Below, one piece after another: positions 58,627 through 64,000 of a DNA stretch of 64,000 bases (position 1 is its first letter; each line of letters begins with the position of its first letter). Where the stretch lies: positions 372,001 to 436,000 of the forward strand of contig NZ_CP064056.1 of NCBI RefSeq assembly GCF_015775975.1, in the 5' to 3' direction. Below the pieces are notes generated by a model, which worked only from the letters and a program-made list of their open reading frames with translations, searched no databases and was not told where the DNA came from. The translations under genes and the position numbers were made by a program. Origin of the DNA: Staphylococcus lloydii (GTDB lineage: Bacteria; Bacillota; Bacilli; Staphylococcales; Staphylococcaceae).

Positions 58627-59568
58627 TTAATGAATTACTTTTTTAGCTAATGACGTAATATAATTAAAAAATGCATCGTGTTCTACGTGATTGACTACAT
58701 TGATGTCGCGACCGTGACTTTCATCTATAAATGTTTTACCTTGGCTAGGTCCATTAGTCATTACAGAGGCTTTTACTTGTTGTTGTTTTACAAGCTCAGG
58801 TTTGCCTACATAAGCAGTAGTTAATACATCCCATAAAAAATAAGTCGAATTGGTTTGGAAATGTGTAAGTGGTGGCGCGGCAGCATAACTAACACCTAAA
58901 AAATCAACGCCGATATGATGTCGCTCTTGTGCCCACATTTGTCTTACTTGCCATGTTAAAGGGACTTGATTCGTACTTTCTAAAGCAATCATATCTATTT
59001 GTATCGTAGTGTTAAACACTGTCGAAACTGCTTCTGGATCCCAAAATGCATTCCACTCTGCAGTACCATCATGTTCTGGTTCTTCAACGTTTCCTTTATT
59101 TAAAAATGTACCGCCCATCCAAACTAAGCGTTCAATTTTATCTTCGATTGTAGGCGCTATGGTTAAAGCTTTTGCTAAATCTGTGAGTGGACCGGTAAAT
59201 AATAGCGTAACTTTGTTAGACGCTTGTTGTAATTTCTGCACAATATCTTCGGCTGCACTATGAGTGGTTTGAGATGATAATTCATTAGACGCTTCGTTTA
59301 AAATAGGTAAAGCATCCATGAAGAAAGCATGCATTCGCCATTCTTTAGGAAAAGGATTCTTACCTCTCTCTGTAGAAGCGGCCACGTCCAATTTACTGTG
59401 GCCAAAGCGATTTATGATTTTTTGAGATGCACTCGTGGCAGGCTCAACATAACTGTCCGCACCAATAGCGCTTACTCCGATAAGACTAACATTCTCCATT
59501 TGTAGTAATAAAAATAGTGAAATTAAATCATCTACGCCACCATCGTGATTGAAATAGATGTGCTGCAT
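58627..59568 (-). CDS. Inosine-uridine-preferring nucleoside hydrolase family protein
   Basis: Protein of 313 residues with the calcium-binding N-terminal cluster FNHDGGVDDLISLFLLL, the conserved LLFTGPLTDLAKAL near residue 122, WMGGTFLNKGNVEEP near 151, and the late Asp/His region WDVLTTAY. It hydrolyses nucleosides to base and ribose in salvage. GGGAGGG precedes the start. Which nucleoside is preferred is unknown. Confidence 0.9.
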   Translation of the reverse strand: MQHIYFNHDGGVDDLISLFLLLQMENVSLIGVSAIGADSYVEPATSASQKIINRFGHSKLDVAASTERGKNPFPKEWRMHAFFMDALPILNEASNELSSQTTHSAAEDIVQKLQQASNKVTLLFTGPLTDLAKALTIAPTIEDKIERLVWMGGTFLNKGNVEEPEHDGTAEWNAFWDPEAVSTVFNTTIQIDMIALESTNQVPLTWQVRQMWAQERHHIGVDFLGVSYAAAPPLTHFQTNSTYFLWDVLTTAYVGKPELVKQQQVKASVMTNGPSQGKTFIDESHGRDINVVNHVEHDAFFNYITSLAKKVIH

Positions 59569-59641
59569 ATATAAGCCCTCCCTTTAGTTATTATTTTAAT
59601 TATAGCATGACGCTTTTGGGGAAAATCACGGAATAATTAAT

Positions 59642-59675
59642 AAAGCCTGAGACGTGAAGTTGTCTCAGGCTTTTA
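59642..59675. terminator. Terminator of the TPR-glycerophosphotransferase gene
   Basis: AAAGCCTGAGAC and GTCTCAGGCTTT form a perfect 12-bp stem with an 8-base loop. The CTGAGAC core is shared with the terminator at 55555. Confidence 0.8.
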
Positions 59676-59677
59676 TA

Positions 59678-62602
59678 TTATTTATTTCTATTAGTCATAA
59701 CTTCATTGATACCTTGCCAGTAAGGAGAGGTTTGTTCTAAGTTCTCTACGTAATCGAAAGTACTATCTCCAAATAAGCGTCGAGCTTCTCTTTCGTAAGC
59801 TGTCTGGCGTGCTTCTGTCATTGTATCGTCGTGATATACGTCATCTTTATTGAGGTCAGCAATTGCCATCATTTCTTTTAAAGTCATTGGCATAGGACCT
59901 GCATGTGCTAAGAAATTAACTGAGTCATCTAATTGCTGCATGTAAGCAAATTTTTCAGTGTCTTCAGCGACCTGTTTCTTTAACATCACTGACACACTAT
60001 GATGATTAGCAACATTGCTATTTACGTCATTAACAAATTGAGGTAATACAGTACTATCTGAGAATGTACCACCTAGATATAAATCATGTTGTTGATAATT
60101 ACTATCTTTTATAATCTCAACTTGGCTTGTATCACCATAAAAGAACCATTTTGCAACGGCTTCGCCCGAATGGCCATTATCTAAAGGACAGAATTTGTCT
60201 TTAGCCGCCAAATATTGTGAAGATGGTGTAGGATCGTCTAGACCTTTTTGAACAGCTTTAACAAGTTGTTCTGTATTTTTAGCAATAAATCCAGGCAATT
60301 CATCAGTCGATAAATTTAACCCTCTTAAAGCTACGTATTCTTCAATATCATAAATATAATGAACAATAGGACGCTCAGTTGGTATGAAATCAAAGAAAAC
60401 ACTTGAATAATCAGAAATAATTACGTCCGTAATGTTTAATAACTCATTCGTTGCAATATCATTCGGTGGCAAAATAATATTTTCAGGAAGTTTTATGTCT
60501 TTTAACAGTCCTTGCGTTATTGTATGGCCACGGAATAGTATATTGGCATCCAATTTAGCCAATTGTGACAAGTCATGGACGAGTTTTTCTGTATCGAAGC
60601 TGTTTCCTTTTTTATTTTCGCCACGCCATGTTGGTGCATATAATACGATTTTTTTAGTTTTATCTAGATTATTAATATGATTTTTCATATATTGTTGTAA
60701 TTCTGAACTTGCATTTAACGTTACATCAATACGAGGATAACCTGCTTTAGCCATTTCCCCCGCATGAATACCTTCAATTGAATACGCTGATTTTTGTTTT
60801 CCTACCATAAAGTCATTTGGTGACAAAATATGTGTAGCTTGAAGAAGATTTCTCGTACTACCAGCTACACCTAGCTGTGTACCAGCGCTATCACGACCAA
60901 CAGTTTTATAAAAGATACCATGCGTCGTTTGTAAATATTTTTGTTCAGGTTTACGTGTAATAAAATCGCTAAATGTCGAGTTACATATAAGGTATTTAGC
61001 AATAGAGATATATTTAAAATAAGCATCTGAATTACGTTTTACAAAAATAATATTATCTTTATCTCTAAGTATTTTTGGAATGTTATTAAAGTTATTTACA
61101 ACCCAAACATGTGTAAAATCTTCAAAATCCTTATGATTTAATACATAATCAAAAACGCCGGCTGGGTTACACATTACGCGTGCGCCACTTAAACTTTCAT
61201 AGAAAACCATTTTGTCATTGACGTTGTAGTGATTGTAACTAATACCGTAACGAATAGATAATTTTTTAATATTTTTTTCATAAGTTGCTTTACCCATATT
61301 GCTTGGCATACTGAAAAGTTCAGCTTCATCATAGGCAGCTAATGCTTGGTCGTATTTACCTAATTTATTATAAATGCGCGCAAGTCTACGATAATTGCCA
61401 GGACGATGTGTTTGTTGACGCTCTATAGCACTTTCAAACCATTTTTCTGCATTTTTAAAGTCACCAATATCTTCATAACTAACTGCTAAATTATAATGCC
61501 ATGGAGATAATACTTTATCTCTTTGTAACGCTTGTTCAAAATAGTGAATCGCATTTTGAGGTTGTTTTAATTTTCTATAAAGTAAACCTATTTCATAAAT
61601 TAAATCGGCATCATCGGGTAGGACATCCAATTGATTAATAAAGGCATCGATTGCCAATTGCCAATGCTTATGTTTTTCATGGATAACGCCGATGCCCCAA
61701 ACATGAGCTTTCTCATCTTCGCTTAAATATACTGCTTCATCAAAGTGATTATCAGCATCACTTGTAGCATCTAGTTTAAGCTGTAAAAGGCCAAGCGCGT
61801 AATTTATATTTCCAACTTCTCTTGCTGAATATTGATCTACATTGTTATTAATTGTGTGTTCATAGTATTCAACAGCTTCTTGATAGTTATGCTGTTGTTC
61901 TAAATGAACTGCTAATTGAAACGATTTTACGACATCAGTCGGATGAGAGGCTAAATATTTTTTTATAAATGGTACTGCTTTCTCATATTGCTTATTCTTT
62001 TTATAAGCGTCTATGATTAATAATAAAGCCTCTGAATTTGCTGTATAACGTGCTAAATAACGATTAGCATGTTGAATTGCTTCATCATATTGTTTCAGTT
62101 TTAAGTAATAATGCGCTATTTCTAAATTTAAATCATAGTCATTAGGGTGTTGTGTTAAATATTGAGATAAATAACTAACTGCCGTTTTAGTATTATGAAG
62201 TTTCAAATGAGTTTGTGCGAGTTTTAATAAAGCTTGGCTATCTTGAGGGGAATACTTTAAATAATCCTCTAAGCATTTTATTAATTGTTCGTTATTATTT
62301 AGTTGTTCAAAAATGAATGCCTTTTGTTTATAAAATAAATGTTGCTGTTCTTTAGTTTCTTGATTTATTGCTTTATTAATATAATGCAATGCTTCTTTCC
62401 ATTTTTGTTGATTAAATGCTAACTGTGAAAGTTCAGCATAATAACTAGCTTGTTTCTTTAACAAGGGATATAAATTTTTTAAACTGTCATATTTAGCTGC
62501 ATCGTCTGTAGGGCCCTTGTGCGTTTTATATGAATAGTAAGCCCCAGGCAGTTTCATAATGTTTTTAACTTTTTTTAAATTATTTTGAATAGGCACTTGC
62601 AT
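59678..62602 (-). CDS. TPR-repeat protein fused to CDP-glycerol glycerophosphotransferase domain
   Basis: A large protein of 974 residues. Residues 45-440 hold about ten tetratricopeptide-type helical repeats (for example YYLKLKQYDEAIQHANRYLA, WHYNLAVSYEDIGDFKNAEK). Residues 450-810 form a TagF/TarB-like glycerophosphotransferase: YLICNSTFSDFI, TTHGIFYKTVG, LYAPTWRGE, FRGHTI, ISDYSSVFFDFIPTERPIVHY. The last 130 residues are not recognised. No signal peptide. It would add glycerol phosphate to a wall teichoic acid or other glycan from CDP-glycerol on the cytoplasmic face. It is a single gene away from any other teichoic-acid gene in this window; acceptor unknown. Confidence 0.85.
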   Translation of the reverse strand: MQVPIQNNLKKVKNIMKLPGAYYSYKTHKGPTDDAAKYDSLKNLYPLLKKQASYYAELSQLAFNQQKWKEALHYINKAINQETKEQQHLFYKQKAFIFEQLNNNEQLIKCLEDYLKYSPQDSQALLKLAQTHLKLHNTKTAVSYLSQYLTQHPNDYDLNLEIAHYYLKLKQYDEAIQHANRYLARYTANSEALLLIIDAYKKNKQYEKAVPFIKKYLASHPTDVVKSFQLAVHLEQQHNYQEAVEYYEHTINNNVDQYSAREVGNINYALGLLQLKLDATSDADNHFDEAVYLSEDEKAHVWGIGVIHEKHKHWQLAIDAFINQLDVLPDDADLIYEIGLLYRKLKQPQNAIHYFEQALQRDKVLSPWHYNLAVSYEDIGDFKNAEKWFESAIERQQTHRPGNYRRLARIYNKLGKYDQALAAYDEAELFSMPSNMGKATYEKNIKKLSIRYGISYNHYNVNDKMVFYESLSGARVMCNPAGVFDYVLNHKDFEDFTHVWVVNNFNNIPKILRDKDNIIFVKRNSDAYFKYISIAKYLICNSTFSDFITRKPEQKYLQTTHGIFYKTVGRDSAGTQLGVAGSTRNLLQATHILSPNDFMVGKQKSAYSIEGIHAGEMAKAGYPRIDVTLNASSELQQYMKNHINNLDKTKKIVLYAPTWRGENKKGNSFDTEKLVHDLSQLAKLDANILFRGHTITQGLLKDIKLPENIILPPNDIATNELLNITDVIISDYSSVFFDFIPTERPIVHYIYDIEEYVALRGLNLSTDELPGFIAKNTEQLVKAVQKGLDDPTPSSQYLAAKDKFCPLDNGHSGEAVAKWFFYGDTSQVEIIKDSNYQQHDLYLGGTFSDSTVLPQFVNDVNSNVANHHSVSVMLKKQVAEDTEKFAYMQQLDDSVNFLAHAGPMPMTLKEMMAIADLNKDDVYHDDTMTEARQTAYEREARRLFGDSTFDYVENLEQTSPYWQGINEVMTNRNK

Positions 62603-62944
62603 ACATCCTCGTCTCTACTACATATTAGCTGTTTTTATGAATAGCTAATCGTATTTGATTTAATAGAATCTCAGACGAATTATACTACATTTTATGCAAT
62701 ATTAAAAAGTATGAAAAATAAAATTAAACAATATATAAAGTGCTAATTATAGTAATTATAATATTCCCGAAAACTATAAATACTTTATATTAAATAGATA
62801 TAGCATACTTAAAATTTAAAAATAAGCGTAACTAAATATAATTAAAAAATCGTAAAATTAAATTGTTACTTTTGGCAATATTGTGTTTATTAAAACTTTA
62901 ATAGGTTATTTGTTTATATAGATACAAATAAGGGGTGTATTAAT
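62603..62944. other. Divergent intergenic region
   Basis: A very AT-rich stretch of 342 bases between the divergent TPR-transferase and MHS transporter genes. No convincing RNA element, ORF or operator was recognised. Confidence 0.4.
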
Positions 62945-64000
62945 TTGAAATTTAAAAAGGAACGCGTTAATTACGTCGATTCAGATAAGACTACGAAAAG
63001 TGTCGTTGCTACAGGGATAGGTAACGCTATAGAGTGGTTTGACTTTGGATTGTATGCACAATTAGCAGTTATTATAAGTCACAATTTCTTTGGCAATATG
63101 CCACAGGAAATTCAAATGGCATCAACATTCGCAGTCTTTGCATTTGCGTTTATTGTTAGACCATTGGGTGGAATATTTTTCAGTCATCTAGGGGATAAAC
63201 ATGGCAGAAAATTAGTCTTGGCGACAACGATTATACTTATGGCAGTGTCTACATTAGCGCTAGGTTTATTACCAACACAGCATCAAATAGGTATATGGGC
63301 ACCGATATTGTTACTCGTAGTTAGAATGATACAATCATTCTCTACTGGTGGTGAATATGCTGGCGCAATGACATATATAGCTGAAACTTCTCCAGATAAA
63401 ACACGAGGCAAATTAGGTAGTGGTTTAGAGATTGGTACGCTTAGCGGAAGTATTATGGCGGCTATATTAGCTGGTATAATGTATTCATTATTAAATGATC
63501 AACAAATGCAAGATTGGGGTTGGAGAATACCATTTATTATCGCAGCGCCATTAGGTATTATTGGTCTTTTCCTACGTTCTAATTTAGATGAAAGTCCGGC
63601 TTATGAATCAACATTTGAAGAAAAAGAAGAATTAGAATATTCATACAAGGATATTTTTAAATATTATTGGAAAGACGTGCTAGTTTGTTTTACAGGTGTA
63701 GCATTTTTAAATGTAGCTAACTATATGGTGTTATCATTTATGCCATCGTTTTTAAATAGTACATTGAATCTTGGTGGCACAACGAGTTCTATCTTAAGTA
63801 CGATTACAATGGCCGTTATGATTCCAGCTGTTTTCTTCTTTGGTTGGTATAGTGATAAAATTGGTAATAAACGAGCAACTATGTTTGGATTAGTAGGTTT
63901 TAGTTTATTTTCAATTTTAGCATTTTATTTAATGAGTATTCCGTCTATACCCGTTGTCATGATAGGGCTATTTATCATCGCTTTATTTATGTCAACATTT
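62945..64000 (+). CDS. MHS-family (ProP-like) MFS transporter, 3' end cut by window edge
   Basis: The frame opens at TTG 62945 after AAGGGGTG and runs for 352 codons to the end of the window without a stop. Metabolite:H+ symporter features: ATGIGNAIEWFDFGLYAQLA in segment 1, RPLGGIFFSHLGDKHGRKL in the first loop, and QSFSTGGEYAGAMTYIAETSP, DWGWRIPFIIAAPLG, NLDESPAY further on. This wording is closest to ProP-type proline/betaine uptake systems, which would fit a cell that also makes betaine from choline. The substrate remains inferred. Confidence 0.9.
   Translation, partial: MKFKKERVNYVDSDKTTKSVVATGIGNAIEWFDFGLYAQLAVIISHNFFGNMPQEIQMASTFAVFAFAFIVRPLGGIFFSHLGDKHGRKLVLATTIILMAVSTLALGLLPTQHQIGIWAPILLLVVRMIQSFSTGGEYAGAMTYIAETSPDKTRGKLGSGLEIGTLSGSIMAAILAGIMYSLLNDQQMQDWGWRIPFIIAAPLGIIGLFLRSNLDESPAYESTFEEKEELEYSYKDIFKYYWKDVLVCFTGVAFLNVANYMVLSFMPSFLNSTLNLGGTTSSILSTITMAVMIPAVFFFGWYSDKIGNKRATMFGLVGFSLFSILAFYLMSIPSIPVVMIGLFIIALFMSTF

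Overview
The window is a low-GC Firmicute chromosome segment. Gene content and protein style point to a coagulase-negative Staphylococcus able to assimilate sulfate: choline genes of the cudT/cudC/betBA type, a class I fructose-bisphosphate aldolase, flavohaemoglobin, panBCD and cysH-JI/sat/cysC. The species cannot be fixed from the sequence alone. No rRNA, tRNA, CRISPR array, IS element or prophage was seen. Nearly all genes have strong Shine-Dalgarno sequences, and several use TTG or GTG starts (cysJ, coaA, cls, betT, panB, panC).

Layout. 1-9.5 kb: a LysR regulator cut by the window edge, then a sensor kinase, an ANTAR response regulator and the ethanolamine permease EutH. Facing them are a short-chain dehydrogenase, a glutamine-synthetase-like ligase and an aldehyde dehydrogenase, and beyond these a divergent M20 peptidase. 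9.5-19.3 kb: sulfate reduction and siroheme genes (cysH, cysJ, cysI, sumT, sirB, sirC, a TauE-type permease, sat, cysC). 19.4-25.5 kb: hmp, a PAP2 phosphatase, a second TauE permease, a nitroreductase, an amidohydrolase and two small membrane proteins. 25.6-29.7 kb: larA-larE-larB-larC for a nickel-pincer racemase or epimerase. 30-33 kb: type I pantothenate kinase, then a PadR repressor with a TetX-like flavoprotein. 33-38.4 kb: pyruvate phosphate dikinase, its regulatory kinase/phosphatase and a cardiolipin synthase. 38.5-43.9 kb: a GabR-like regulator with gabT and gabD, then fda. 44-51.5 kb: an M20 peptidase, then choline uptake and oxidation to glycine betaine (betT, cudC, betB, betA). 51.6-64 kb: transporters, a GNAT protein, panE/panB/panC/panD, a nucleoside hydrolase, a TPR-glycerophosphotransferase fusion, and an MHS-family transporter cut by the window end.

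The most interesting system is at 1-9.5 kb. The eutH leader and the leader of the facing SDR/ligase/ALDH operon each carry an intrinsic terminator just before the ribosome binding site. In each, the 5' arm of the terminator overlaps a small hairpin with a hexanucleotide loop that has A at position 1 and G at position 4, the signature of ANTAR-protein RNA targets. A shared AAGTGAATA lies 5-6 bases upstream of each hairpin. This ties the ANTAR two-component pair to both transcripts. It suggests ethanolamine (or a related amino alcohol) catabolism by gamma-glutamylation and oxidation, with no ethanolamine ammonia-lyase or microcompartment in the window. The kinase gene has no usable start codon in frame with its conserved N-terminus, so a frameshift or unusual initiation is possible.

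Other regulatory structure: an 18-bp dyad GTTAAAT-N4-ATTTAAC upstream of both betT and betB (likely CudC operator), three CGATATATCG palindromes over the padR promoter, CcpN-like boxes upstream of ppdK, and CcpA-type cre boxes upstream of larA and of a sugar-acid-type transporter.
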